Below are positions 22,787 through 34,664 of a stretch of DNA of 64,000 bases, piece by piece. The DNA is from Ascaphus truei (lineage: Eukaryota; Chordata; Amphibia; Anura; Ascaphidae). A model generated the notes under the pieces. The model had not been told where the DNA came from. It ran no database searches and was given only the letters and a program-made list of their open reading frames with translations. Location: positions 52,188,984 to 52,252,983 of the forward strand of contig CM071570.1 of NCBI GenBank assembly GCA_036426205.1, given 5' to 3'. Every line of letters begins with the position of its first letter. Position 1 is the stretch's first letter. A program made the position numbers and the translations under genes.

Positions 22787-23530
22787 CAGGGGTGGCCAGG
22801 TCCAGTCCTCAAGGGCCACCAACAGATCAGGTTTTAAGTTATCTCTGCTTCAGCACAGGTGCCTCAGTCACTGACTGAGCCACCTGTGCTGAAGCAGTTA
22901 TAGCCTTAAAACCTGACCTGTTGGTGGCCCTTGAGAATTGTTGATTTGGTAGATGGTGCTTCACCAGTAAGTGCTCTATTGTATAAGAACAATATATTCA
23001 GACTATAGTCCCAATGTCCATAATAACTGTATAATAACAGAAATCACCCAAGGGAGATTAAGGGACCTAGTGGTGCCCACCTGGCTATCACAGAGATTGG
23101 TCACCTGGTAAGTTATTACCTACCCATAGGGTTTAGATCAATAAAACACCAGGCACTGAAAAAAAGGTAAATACAGAGGGGCTGTTGCCCTTTACCTGAC
23201 AGTGAAATCCAGACAGGGAAAAACTCTGCAGCGTGCAATCCTCAATGGTAGAGATCAGGATATGTAGGAGGAAAGGAGCACAGCATCCGCATCAGTGGAT
23301 CAAAAATAGATAGGGCAACTCCAGATGCAGTAACATTGTGTTTATTGCACAATCAGCTTAGCAATGAAGGTGTAGGAAATACACCAACATGTTTCATCCA
23401 ACAGGACTTTATCAATACTTTGCTATATCTGGAGCTGCCCTATCTATTTTTGATCCACTGATACGGATGCTGTGCTCCTTTCCTTCTACATATCCTAGTG
23501 GCCCTTGAGGACTGAAGTTGAATACTCCTG
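22787..23530. mobile_element. hAT MITE with 8-bp TSD, split by a nested insertion
   Basis: Termini CAGGGGTGGCC and the degraded right end (aatactcctg) are flanked by a perfect 8-bp duplication ccctacac (22779-22786 and 23531-23538), diagnostic of hAT. The interior has the inner palindrome cttcagcacagg ... cctgtgctgaag also present in the element at 25740-25914. A later insertion (22936-23497) divides it. Confidence 0.9.
22936..23497. mobile_element. Foldback insertion with hammerhead-like motif
   Basis: About 562 bp inserted within the hAT MITE, flanked by the 12-bp duplication gtggcccttgag (22924-22935 and 23498-23509). It contains an inverted pair: 23268-23326 (aggagcacagcatccg, gatcaaaaatagataggg) against 23427-23495. 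Between the arms, the minus strand about 23417-23380 reads ttgataaagtcc-tgtt-ggatgaaacatgttgg, a degenerate hammerhead-like string ending in the self-complementary acatgt. The architecture parallels the 11926-12631 insertion. Confidence 0.7.
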
Positions 23531-23798
23531 CCCTACACATTATGCCACTAGTAAAATGTATCTGGTAATTACTGGAATAGTTATTGAATATTTTATATTA
23601 TCTGATTACATATAAAATAATTGCATTCTCCCAGACTCAATGTTATAAAAATACTGTCCACAGCTAGGTGTAAGTGTCACATGACTGTCAGGACCCGTCC
23701 CTACAGGCATTGTCAGAGGTCTGGATTCTCTCACAGATCAAAGGGTTGCTGGGTAGAAGGATCCAGGTCTAAAAAACTCAGACATTAGATCCATGTTA

Positions 23799-23897
23799 GG
23801 GCTGTTATATAGTGTGTGCGGCCGTGCGCGTGCCTGTTCGAAGGCGCGTGCACGTGCCGCATGCTTTTTGTGTGTATACTGTGAGCTGTGAAGGTAC

Positions 23898-23935
<38 letters not shown>

Positions 23936-24002
23936 TTATTATTTATTAAAAAAAACAAATTGGTAAAAATAAAATATTTATTAAATTTGTGCAGACACAC
24001 AA

Positions 24003-24062
<60 letters not shown>

Positions 24063-24216
24063 CGCGAAAAGATGATTTTCCTTCTCTTCTCCACTGTCTG
24101 TCGGCTCCCGCCGTGCGCGCGCGTGGCCCTTGTATAGAAGGGCGGGCTAACCTCAGCCATCTATAACTGCCGTGCGCGCGCACGGCATAGCACGCCCCGG
24201 CAGTATAGAACCAGCC
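23799..24216. mobile_element. Harbinger-like MITE carrying (GT)n and (CA)n arms
   Basis: Termini GGGCTGTTATATAG and, at the right, CTATAGAACCAGCC-like sequence; TTA flanks both sides (23796-23798 and 24217-24219). Inside, (GT)n at about 23899-23931 and (CA)n at about 24005-24061 face each other across an AT-rich spacer and can fold together. The ends are rich in gcgcg. Non-coding. Confidence 0.75.
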
Positions 24217-24219
24217 TTA

Positions 24220-24480
24220 GGCTGCATCCTCTGCTAGCACCGAGCGGGTGGCGGTTACTTACATATATAGCTATATGTAAGTCCCCGCTCACGCTGTGCG
24301 TGGGCACACATGCTCACCCGTGCCCGGCGCTTAAGTAAACAAAAAAACTATACTTTCCCGCGCGCTCAACTACCCGCATTGCCCCCCCCCCCCCCCCCCC
24401 CCCTCCCGCACGTACATGCAGGACACCCGGCGCTCATGCAGGAGCGCTCTCCAAGCATGAGCTCCAGCGGGAACTCAGCC
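24220..24480. mobile_element. Harbinger-like MITE abutting the previous one
   Basis: Bounded by GGCTGcatcc and the inverse of GGCTGagttcc, flanked by TTA at 24217-24219 (shared with the neighbouring element) and 24481-24483. Contains the short palindrome cttacatatatagctatatgtaag (about 24256-24279) and a poly-C run at about 24379-24402. Terminal repeats are short, so superfamily assignment is tentative. Confidence 0.6.
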
Positions 24481-24483
24481 TTA

Positions 24484-25735
24484 GGGATACTTGTAGGAGT
24501 GTGGGTCTCATGCTGCAGTTTCTCCACACGATCCCTTGGGGGAACATACTCCAACATTTCAGGTGGTAATGTCAGAGTTTTCTGTTTTATTCCCTTTCAT
24601 TTTATAAACAGTGTGGCATTTATTTCACTGTACAGTATGTTATTGTGTAATCTTTTGTATAAGCTGTTAATGTTTTCGTGTGATATTAAATCTAAAATGT
24701 AATAAGTACTGTCTGGACTCTAATTTAACCTATTTACCGTTGAAGGAATTGTCATTTAATTTTCAGAAAGTTTTACCACCCTGTTTTGGTTATTTGGGAT
24801 TTTGTTAAGAAGGAGACCAAGTACTTAGTAGGTGCAAGCCCTTAAATTAATCTTAGTAATGGCAGCGTAATTGGGGTGTTGTGAGCATTTGTGGGGCGTG
24901 CGCGCTCATCTGAAGCCACTTTGTTGTTAACCACTTTCTTACACACACGCGCGCCCATGTGAGCGAGTGTGTACGTGACTCTACTAAAAAACACAATAGT
25001 CTGCCAGCACTACAAAAAAAAATGAGTACTGTATGTGGAAAACAAAAACTGTTTACATTTCTTCAAAGTCTAAATTACTTGAATCTTTGTGAAATGAAAA
25101 ATCTCAACAGAAAAAAAATGGTTTGTGTCCACACAGGCTGTTTTCAGCCAGGTCTTGAAAACTGCCATCAACCGCATAGCACAGCGACTGGTGTGCATCT
25201 GCAATGTTTTGCCTCAACATTGTTATCATTTAACTGCTCAAAATCCTCGTCGTATTTAACCCATACTCTACGAGAGAAAAAACTTGCATTGAATATTTCT
25301 AGTTGCAGAATTGTGATGTCAAATCTTTTAAATCATGATAGAATTTCAGTTCCATCATCAATCAAATAAAAATCCCTTTTTACGACATTTCGCAGGCTTG
25401 GTGCAGGAGTCGCACCTGCAATTAATTCTCTGAGGCAACTAATTATTAGATGGCATCAGCGTCTGACAGAGCATGTTACGGTACGTATATTCGAACCAGG
25501 GGGTCCCTGAGGCTGAGGTGAACGCGGTTATGCTCTGTAGACCGCCTGCTCCCCACCTACGTTAAAAAAAAAAAGAGGGGGGGGGGGGCATGGTATGGAT
25601 TGCTCCGTTTAATAGCTGGTATTTGTGATCTCACCAACAACTGCAATGTAATTACAAAAGTATTAAAAGCAGTAGGTAGCATCTCATTCTAGTTACAGTA
25701 CTACATATCAGTGCAGACAATATCACAGTTCATTT
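24484..25735. other. No recognised gene
   Basis: AT-rich DNA with a GC-rich spot near 24895-24970 (gcgtgcgcgct, acgcgcgcccatg) that may be a degraded MITE end, and a G-run at 25577-25588. No coding similarity is seen. Confidence 0.5.
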
Positions 25736-25739
25736 ACAG

Positions 25740-25914
25740 CAGGGGAGGCCAACTCCAGTCCTCAATGGCCACCAACAGGTCAGGGTTTAGGGCAATCTCT
25801 GCTTCAGCACAGGTGGCTCAATCAATGACTGATAGAGCCACCTGTGCTGAAGCAGCAATATCCCTAATACCTGGTCTGTTGTTGGCCCTTGAGGACTGGA
25901 GTTGGACTCCCCTG
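25740..25914. mobile_element. hAT MITE (175 bp)
   Basis: Near-perfect palindromic element: CAGGGGAGGCCAACTCCAGT at the left is mirrored by ACTGGAGTTGGACTCCCCTG at the right. The inner palindrome cttcagcacaggtggctca / tgagccacctgtgctgaag-like is shared with 22787-23530. The 8-bp flanks (atttacag, atttggac) agree only in part, so the duplication has decayed. Confidence 0.85.
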
Positions 25915-25919
25915 ATTTG

Positions 25920-28720
25920 GACTGTATACAGTACAAAAGTTCTGCTGTTTCCCTGGGGATAATGTTGGTAAAAGCTCTACTAGTTATAAATAGATTGACA
26001 TGCATCACTGAAGAAAATGATGGTCCCCCAGCTACTACACTGAATAATAAATAGGATATATCTTACTCATCATTTATCATATACAGTATATCATTAATAC
26101 ATTATACAAGCAAAACTGCAAAAGAGTGGTAATCTTAATGACTAATAGTATCTGATGAAACAGATAAAACAAACCGTACTTGGGGATAGAAATCATTCAG
26201 CGAATAATATGTATTATTGTTGACTTTCCAAGATCCTTGCAGTAAATGGTTTGTGTGATGTATCGTTTTTTTTGTATGCGCTGTGGGTTTCGTTATCGCA
26301 CATCTAAAATCTCATATTGTATTGTATGCCTTTCACCTAACAGGACTTTAAGCTCCTCAAGCCTATCAGTGTTCTTCAGAGATAATGCACGGAAATTTTG
26401 GAATCCATAGCACTAATAATAAAATTGTGTCTCTCTGGTTTCAAACATACTAAAATATGGCAAAAGGCAGATAGCCCCGCACATATCAATTAAAATCATT
26501 TGCACTGTTTGTTCAGCTCATAGGAATAAAAACAACAAACATGGGTCCAATAATTGTAATATATTGTTGCAATTGCAGGTGACACCTTTTCCAATTCACA
26601 TGTATGAAGCAACACAAAGCCTAGAGAAGAAACAAGGGAGTTCTTATTAGCTCATTAACAACACATGTATTAACCCATTCTGGGATAGCACATTTGTCTT
26701 AGTAATGTTTTAATGGTGTAATTATTATTATAATTATTCTGATTGATTTTTTTCCAACATTCAGTCTATACCAGCACAACTGTGGGCTTCTGCTTGGTTC
26801 CATTCAACAGATATATGTTGGTGTTTTTGGCTGTGAAGTGAACTAAACAGGAAGTAAGATGTCCGAAGAAGGGAAAAAATTGAGAACGCAGCAAGTACGG
26901 ACAAATCAATCAACTTGTGCATATTAAGGGCCGTATAAGTTTAATTACAAAAATGAATAGTAATTGTGGATGCCTCTAGATTATATTGAATATGAAAACA
27001 TTATTTTTAAATAATCTCATAGTGCAAACGAGCTCGGTAAACTTGACCACACACTTGTATAAACTGTAATGCAATGTCTGTAAAGTGTAATCGTAAAACT
27101 CAAGTTTGTATACCAGTGTTAGTATAGGTAGTGTAAAGGTCTTTTGTTCAAAGTAAATGTTTTTCTTATATGTTTTTAATTCGTTTACCTTATTTTTAAC
27201 CTTATTTCAAACCCCAAAGATGGTTTATCAAATTCAGAAATAGAACGATTGCTTCTTGTTCTGCAGACTTAATCCCTGAGCCAAAAAGAGAAGATGTCCC
27301 AGATCAGAAGATCAACAGGAGGCAAATGTTCTAAAGAATAAGACGTTGCAACCAAAACGAGATCTTCAAAACCATACAATATGTTATGATGGGATCAACC
27401 CCTTTCCAGAACACTTAACATACAGCAAATTTCCCAATCTGCAGTGTTTCTGAATGCACGGGACGAACATTTACAGAACTGTTTTTGAAAAGTGCCTAAA
27501 TATGCTCCACTTTGTTTTTCTACAGACAAAAATAGGTTTAAAAAGTCCCAGTTGAAGTAATGGACTATTATGCAATGTAATGGAGCAGTTTGTTTGGAAA
27601 TGTGTCTGAGCTCGTTGAGTCACAACTAACACAATTGTGGAAATGTGTTTGTGCTCTTTGAGTAACAACTAACACAATTGAGGATGTAATTTTATTTTCT
27701 ACAATTTTAAAAAAAATGTAATCACCTTGGTTAAAAAAAAAAAAAAAGCTTCCGTGGTTGCCCACTGATATAAAATAACCCCCAATTTAATTTCTTTTAG
27801 CATTAAAAAAAATTGATGACTGAAAAGGACTTTCCTACATCTCCTTCACAAGTTGTCACAACCCATAAGAGATCTGCACTCCATCACATGGTGTCTGCTC
27901 TGAGGAAACTGTTCCCCGTTATGCTACAAATATTTCCTGACCAGCGGTGTCCCACGGAGCAGTATCATTACTTAGGGATCATCGGAGACTTCCTGCTTCT
28001 GAAGACATGTATCTGGAGTCTATGAGGGCACAAAGTGGGTGCCAGCCCTGGCAGTCATTCAGGGAGGGCAATGACGTGTGACACTGAGACATGATAATCA
28101 TTCATTTTCTCCCCAGCAAGAATGAAGCCAGCACCATTTTGATCTCCCAAATAATCTAACCAACTCGTTTCAGTCCCCTCTGTGAGCTAAAGGGTTAAAC
28201 CAAGCCTAAAATGCATGCACTTCTCTAATTCATTTGGTCATGAATAGTTATTGAATATTTGAAGGCAACAAGTAACCTGTGTATCTAGGTGCAAATAGGA
28301 TGATGGTGTCAGCTTGTGCTCAGGTTTGCTGCAGTGTAATATACAGTATGGCTGCATTTGTCAGGATTCCGTTCATTAACCAGTAAGGGAAAAGATGAAT
28401 CCCTACTACTGTATGTTTCTTGGGTACAACTTTCACAAATCAGATAAAAGTCATTTCACTGCTGGGAGGGAAAGGGCGGGGGAAGTTTCAAAGTGTTTGG
28501 AAACGCCTGTGCTGCAGGTTTCAGCGGTTCCATATAAGTACTATAATGAATACAAACACAGGTAATTTCTATACTTTTGCATCACTTACCCTACAACTAG
28601 ACCTTTAGTGACACAATGTCGCACCGCCTATTAAATTATGAATACTACAAATAATAATCATATTTTTTATTTAAATACGTAAAACAACATTCCATGACAA
28701 GATATCTTTATATGAACATA
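25920..28720. other. No recognised gene; anonymous DNA
   Basis: AT-rich DNA. A two-copy 43-bp tandem duplication sits at about 27597-27680 (aaatgtgt..., then acaactaacacaattg in each copy). A 70-codon ORF at 27813-28025 (MMTEKDFPTSPSQ...) has no recognised domain and no splice context I can defend. Candidate conserved non-coding sequence cannot be judged without alignment. Confidence 0.5.
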
Positions 28721-28721
28721 T

Positions 28722-28723
28722 GA

Positions 28724-28789
<66 letters not shown>
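28722..28789. repeat. (TA)n microsatellite
   Basis: Uninterrupted alternating TA except for one slip near 28745. Confidence 0.95.
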
Positions 28790-28790
<1 letters not shown>

Positions 28791-29749
28791 TGAAAATGCT
28801 CACTTTTTATGCTGTGCAACGTTGGTAATTTGCTCACCGTTAAAGATATTTTCTAGTCTAACCTCAAATCAAATAAACAAGCGCATCCACACGTAAATAT
28901 AACATGCCGAATGGAAAAAAAATGTAAAGTTTTATTTATTTATTTTTTAAATGGAATGTGTTACTAAATAGTACAATATAAAATACATCTTCTGTGTCTT
29001 ACAAGTTTTTTAAGTTCACCACAATGGTCAATATTTAAACTGAGAAAACAGGAAACAAAGTAAAAATGTAAATTAACCATTTTTGAACAAAACTATTTTA
29101 ATAACAAATATACTCTAGTTCTGGGAACATGTTCTTTGAAAAATCGGATGCAATTTACTTCCTCCAGCTTTGTTTAGTTTCACAGCCGATAGCATGATAC
29201 ATTATGTTCAGAGATCCTTTTTGAATTTCTATGTGCGGCAACATTTTAGTGATAAAAAGTAGTACAAACCTTCATAAAATGTGTGTTTTATATATTAATA
29301 AGGTTGTTATGTGACTTCCATACACGATGCAGGATTCCTTGTTTGATATTAATTTTGCCGCGTTGCGTCATGCTGAATACCCGATTCAAACAATTTCAAT
29401 TAAAACAGAATGGTGTATTTTTTTATTTATAACTATTATTAGTAAATATAAATGAGTGTAATATTATTTTGAATAACGAAACTGTGAAAATAATAATGTG
29501 TCAAATAAACGTGGTGGATAGAAAGCGCATAATAAGTTGCTAACAGTATAAACAGACTTTATAAAGTTAACGCCAAGTTGACAGACGATTTTTATGCACT
29601 CTCTCTTTTTTTGGGTGCACAGAAACATTTCTTAGCATGTAACATTTACATTTGTACGCCTATCACAATCCATTAATGTACGCTCCCCCCAAAAAAAAAA
29701 ATCACTTGACACATGATAGTGATTGAGAAGTGTCAGTTTAGTACATAAG

Positions 29750-29801
<52 letters not shown>

Positions 29802-31135
29802 GCATTTAACATTTCTGCGTGCCATTTTTGTACCAAAGAGCCATTCGCATCGCTTAGTGCAGAAGCTACATAGCACAGGATGCAAGCATTGCAGAACATA
29901 AACGTACACTATTACTTCTCTCTGGGGAGCCCTGTTACACTTACCATGACTCTATTGTTTCTTACCCACGGATTAATTCATGCTGATTATTTTCCTGATC
30001 ATAGCAATAGAAAAGTTCAAATAGGCGCCTTTTGCCAACTTTATCCACTTTAACGACTGGTGTATTCCAGGGTTTGCTTTGTAGCCTTACTTGTGCTAAA
30101 GGAAGTGGCTAATTTACAACTGAAAGGTTAGAAACCTCTCATTCTGTCAAAGCCTTCATGCAAAGGACCATCAATCTGTGACTGCTTTTAGAATGGGATC
30201 TTTAAACCATTCTCAGGTAACAATATGAACACAAGCCACCATGCACAAACTCAGTCAAGCCTGGTGCGATGGATAATATTTACCACAGAATAACCTATAT
30301 TAAAAAAAAAAAGCAGGTCTCACAGACCCTGTCCCTAATAATCTGGAGCCATCTGGGCAAACTCTTCTGATCACCAAGGAAACAAGTCAAACTGTGTGCT
30401 GTCAAAAGAAAGGGAAGGGACAATTGGGGCACATCCAAGCCCATTGGCAGCAAAGAGATGCTCACAACGTATACATGGATTTAGGAATACTGGAAGCACT
30501 CAATGTAGGGTGACCATGTCATCAAGATTTACAGTCCTATTTCATCCTAAAACAATCTGGGGTTAATAGCTCCCAAGGAGGCAGAAAAACACAATTTTAT
30601 AAACATATCCCGCTGACCTAAATCCAGATGGCCACCAGTCTGCTCTTGTTTGAGATATTTCCATACCTAAGAAAAATTGCTAGGAGATTGCTACGGGGAA
30701 AAGTCTCTAAAACCACCAGTCCCTTCTGCTAGGGCCCAGCTGAAAACCTGGATTCAGAGATCCCACAGCCCAGCCACGGTGCATATTGGGGGCAAGGGAA
30801 CTATGACACGTGAGAGACGATCCTCAGGGTGAAGTGAGGGATGGTCCTAAAAACATTACAGGCCAGAAGGTGCTCTTGTGAAGCAGGTGAATGGTGTTTA
30901 TAATGCACATGAGAGATAGGGGCATGGATGGGTGTCCTGATGTACAAGTTAAGGATACCACTGAAGGATGGGGGGGGGGGGGCTAATAGTGCTTCTTTAA
31001 TAAACACTGAGTAACATTAGAGACAGGGAGCATGCTGCTTAGGGGTTAAGGGTCACTTTAGAAGAACATTAGAAGCAGAGGATGGGGGTCTATCTGATGT
31101 ACATTACAGGCAAAGAGGCTGCTGGGGCTGCAAGG
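28790..31135. other. No recognised gene; includes (CA)n
   Basis: AT-rich anonymous DNA. A (CA)n microsatellite lies at 29756-29798, preceded by gcgcgc. A G-run occurs at 30970-30981. I see no coding motif. From about 30300 onward the sequence is less AT-rich and grades into the tandem repeat at 31145. Confidence 0.5.
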
Positions 31136-31144
31136 TATTGAAGG

Positions 31145-31440
31145 ATGCTCCAGAGAGGCTGGGGGTGCTAATGGGGTAATGAAAGGATACTAATGGGGCA
31201 ATGAAATGATACTAACGGGGCAATGAACGCATACTAATGGGGCAATGAAAGCATACTAGCGGGGCAATGAAAGCATACTAGTGGGGACAATGAACGCATA
31301 CTAATGGGGCAATAGAGAGATACTAATGGGGCTATGTGTGCATAATAACGGGGGCAATGAAAGCATACGAATGGGGCAATGGAGAGCTAATAATGGGGCA
31401 ATGGAGAGATACTAGTGTTGCAATGATAACATGCTGATGG
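31145..31440. repeat. Degenerate ~20-bp tandem repeat
   Basis: Repeated unit atactaatggggcaatgaaa (20 bp) with variants (gcatactagcggggcaatga, ctaataatggggcaatggag). About 14 units. It lies directly upstream of the CpG-rich patch. Confidence 0.85.
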
Positions 31441-31499
31441 AGCAATGGAAGGATGTTTCATATAAGAGAACAAAAGGGGATGCTGCTCAGAAGCAATGG

Positions 31500-31910
31500 A
31501 CTGATGCTCTGAAGGGACAGTGCGGGCTGCGTGTCCCGGGCAGGGGAAGGATGCTCTGCTCCTGCCCTCTCTGCTGCTGCCCCCCGCCTGGCGATGCCGC
31601 TGTTGCCGCTGCTCGCTGTATTGCAGCCTCCCGCAGTGCGCAGTGTGACACCTACCAGCCGCCGCCACTGTCATGAAATCCGTGGCATCCAGCCGCCCGC
31701 CAGCCCGTGCGCTCACTCGGCTCTCCTCAGCGCCATCTTCCCGCTGCTCCCCGGGGTCCGGGCATGTGCCGGCCCAGGCTGCTCGCTCCCGACCGGCGGC
31801 CATCCCACAGCGGGGGAGAAAGATGGCGAACGGGAGCGCGCAGGGGAAGGGCGCGCGCCCCTGGCATCCGGAGCGCGCCATGGCAGTGAGGAGGGGACTG
31901 AGGGTGTGTG
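31500..31910 (+). promoter_or_regulatory. CpG-rich patch, candidate gene promoter/first exon
   Basis: A sharp rise in GC and CpG content in an AT-rich neighbourhood. Two AAGATGGCG-type strings, a known YY1-like promoter motif, are present: aaagatggcg at 31820 on the plus strand and the reverse complement cgccatcttc at 31731. No terminal repeats bound the patch, unlike the GC-rich MITEs elsewhere. Transcription direction is uncertain; the plus strand offers an ATG plus splice-donor arrangement. Confidence 0.45.
31823..31885 (+). CDS. Possible first coding exon of an unidentified gene
   Basis: ATG at 31823 sits in a favourable context (aag before it, G after) and overlaps a YY1-like motif. It opens a frame starting MANGSAQGKGARPWHPERAM that stays open to gca|gtgagg, where GT at 31886 fits a donor site (phase 0 after 21 codons). 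The frame beyond the donor stops at 31936 inside the minisatellite. No protein match is recognised, and no acceptor or second exon is visible. This is a weak candidate based on position and signals only. Confidence 0.25.
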
Positions 31911-32395
31911 CACCTGCAGCCAGCCCTGCAGTATAGTTCTGCTGGGAATGAGGGTGTGTGCACCTGCAGTATAGTCCTGCTAGGAATGAGGGTGTGTGCA
32001 CCTGCAGCCAGCCCTGCAGGATAGTACTTCTGGGAAATGAGGGTGTGTGCACCGCAATATAGTTCCTGCTGGGACTGGGGTGTGTGACCTGCAGCCAGTC
32101 CTGTGGTATGTCCTGCTGGGATGAGGGTGTGTGACCTGCAGTATAGTCCTGTGGGAATGAGGGTGTGTTGCACCTGCAGCCAGCCCTGCAGTAAGTCCTG
32201 CTGGGACTGAGGGTGTGTGCACCTGCAGTATAGTCCTGTTGGGACTGAGGGTGTGTACCTGCAGCCAGTCCTGTGGTATAGTCCTGTTGGGACTGAGGGT
32301 GGTACCGCAGCCAGTCCTGTGGTATAGTCCTGCTGGGACTGAGGGTGTGTACCTGCAGCCAGCCCTGCAGTATAGTCCTGCTGGGAATGAGGGAG
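31900..32395. repeat. Minisatellite, ~50-bp and ~38-bp composite units
   Basis: Tandem units of tgagggtgtgtgcacctgca followed by gccagccctgcagtatagtc and ctgctgggaa (50 bp). A shorter 38-bp form lacks the gccagccctgc segment. About 11 units with scattered indels. It produces long spurious minus-strand ORFs (up to 359 codons), which should not be read as genes. Confidence 0.9.
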
Positions 32396-32689
32396 GTGTA
32401 GAGTGGGACACTTGCTAAAGTCTCCCAAGTCCAAATAACAGGTAAAGAGGGGGAAATTACATCCATTGCTAGAGTTATAATGAAAACATATGTAATGGTG
32501 TTCCCAGGGCCCTTCTGATTCTGACCCCTATGTGAGAAATTGGCTCACCACCCCCCCCCCCCGTTACGTGCCATGTTATGTGGTGCACCTGCTGGCACAG
32601 GACTCCTGAGTCTCCCGCTCGATGGTATTGGGGATGTCACCAGGACTGGGCGGGAGGTAGTGCTGAGTTCTTACTCACAGTTGGTACAG

Positions 32690-33289
32690 CGCCCCATCAT
32701 CTTTCCAGGTCCCCACGACAGCAGGGAGGAGTATCTGGAAGAGAACCCTGGGTGCAACTTCTCCCTGATTAACTCCCGTTCAGGCAAGAAGGGTCTTTGA
32801 ATCATGGGATCTTTATTGACATCATCCACGGCAGACTGCCCATCATAGTGGCCGGTTACTTAGCCGCACATCAGCATAGTTGCCCACCTCAAGGAAGTTC
32901 CCTCCTGACTCTGTAATAGAGACAGGGATATCTTACACCTCTCCCCCAAGGGAGGGCCACAATCTGTGCCAGAGCCCTGGCACAGTGTGGGGTCAGATTG
33001 TCACACTTGCAACTGACACTTGAACTGCACAGACTCAGCTCCAATTTGAACCCTGCAGACAGACACACTAACTTTAGGAAGTGATGCGTATTATATAGCT
33101 CCAGGAGGCCACACCTGTGGCACTGTCAGTGGACACAGAGCAGCTGTCACTTCCTTTGCTACATATTACACCTCACAAGGGGGTGAGGCCAATCCTCATG
33201 ATAACTTCTGGCAAACCTGCCCTCTTAACAGGGATTACTGCACAAAAGGAGAGAGGCATGTAACCCCAAAATTACACAGGGCTACACAT
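32690..33289 (-). mobile_element. LTR-like block (candidate solo LTR)
   Basis: Read on the minus strand, the block starts near 33289 with TGTAGCCCTGTGTAATTTTG. It has a TATA-like tatataatacgc at about 33085-33097 and an AATAAAG poly-A-type signal at about 32813-32819. That spacing is expected of a retroelement LTR. No internal coding region and no target duplication could be confirmed, and the 3' limit is approximate. Confidence 0.4.
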
Positions 33290-33294
33290 ATATA

Positions 33295-33685
33295 TTTCAC
33301 CACTTTTGCAGTCTGGAGACTTGGTGTATAGAGCACTGGACTGGAGGAGAAGAAACAGAAACACATAAATGGATTAACTATATATTTCTTGGTACATGAC
33401 TATGACAAAACAGCAGCAGCAGCACATTTATTGTGTCAAAATCACAATTAAATGGGATTTCTTCATTGATGCATCTAGTGACTTTTTTCATAACCCAGGC
33501 CAGTGACTTTATGAATGCAGACTTCATTATGTGTTGTGCAACATCAACATTCATTTCTACGCCTGATCTGCATGCAAAGCGGTGTGTTGTAGTGTGTGCT
33601 ACACAATCCATTCTGGCATAGTGAGGTGGTCAAATGTATATCTATATTACTTTCCAGAATAGACACAAAGAGCCATAACAGTATT
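33295..33685. other. No recognised gene
   Basis: AT-rich DNA with a short (CAG)n run at about 33410-33423. Small ORFs on both strands show no recognised domain. Confidence 0.5.
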
Positions 33686-33691
33686 CAACTG

Positions 33692-33898
33692 CAGACAGTC
33701 CTCGGTTATCCAACAGAATCCGTTCTGGAAGTAGCGTTGGATAGTGAAACCGTTGTAAAGTGAGTCCCATGTTAATCAGTGGCGGTGAACGTTGGATAAC
33801 GCATTCCGGCGTCGAAAAACGGCCCAAAGGCTTGAATAGTAAAGTGTTGGATATGCTATTCGTTGTAAAGTGAAACGTTGGATAGCGAGGACTACATG
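33692..33898. mobile_element. Tigger-like MITE
   Basis: About 207 bp with inverted ends: agtcctcggttatccaac on the left and gttggatagcgaggact on the right. Internal gttggataacgcattccggc and tcgttgtaaagtga repeats recall Tigger/pogo-derived MITEs. TA is present at the right flank only. No transposase. Confidence 0.75.
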
Positions 33899-33904
33899 TA
33901 TCCT

Positions 33905-34660
33905 GCCTCCCTAAGGGAAGCCTCGCAAAATGTCCCAATGTCTGATGTCTCAACCCCTTAGCTATCAGAAAGGCCTGAAATCTATTGATATGTCCCACCC
34001 CCCCCCCCCCCCACAAAAAAAATTCTTATACTGTTGCAGTGAATACAGACATACTGACCAACTCTCCCTATTTATGATTGAGACTCCCTGTTCTATAGGT
34101 GGAAATATATTGTACCTGACAGTAATTCTTTCATCCCAATGCAAGTCAATGGAAGCTCTTGAAATCGCCTGCATCGCAAATCTAACAAAGAAGCTTTCCA
34201 TAGATTATATTTATTTAAAAAATATTCAACATCCTGTGTTTATTTTTTTCAAATTCTTCTTAGAAATTGTTATGATTTATAGAGGGACAGATATAGTCAC
34301 CAACGATACTGACCTGTACCATGTTTTACTTCTAGAGCAAGTTTTATGGTTGTAACCCCACATTTACAAAAGGTCTGTAAGATGTCTAAAAGGCTGTTAC
34401 AGCTAAAGTTCAGGACAGCTTTTTATGTAGTAATGAGTTCATTAAGGAAGGTATTTTAATCAAGGTATACCTGATCCATACCTTTAAAGTTGCAGTGTCA
34501 CGTACCATCAAAGTTAAATAATCACTACCATCTTTAATACTTGAAATATAGATTACTGGTTTATTTTAAGATATTAAATAAGTGTATACTGTAAATAATT
34601 TAATGTGTTATAAACCAGAAGAGGTACAGGTTGGAGAACGAGAAACCTAGTGTGGGGGAA
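33905..34660. other. No recognised gene
   Basis: AT-rich DNA with a poly-C run at about 33998-34012. The 141-codon plus-strand ORF at 33930-34355 has no recognisable motif and runs through the homopolymer, so I do not support it as a gene. Confidence 0.5.
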
Positions 34661-34664
34661 AATA

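Noticed and set aside
23785..24183. 132-codon ORF with Val-Cys repeats
   Set aside because: Translation of (GT)n and (CA)n microsatellites inside a MITE.
27813..28025. 70-codon ORF beginning MMTEKDFPTSPSQ
   Set aside because: No domain, splice signals or repeat context; the length is within chance expectation.
31387..32466. A 359-codon minus-strand ORF rich in Ser, Gln and Thr
   Set aside because: Most of it is the minisatellite read in one frame, and the rest is the CpG-rich patch in antisense; no domain.
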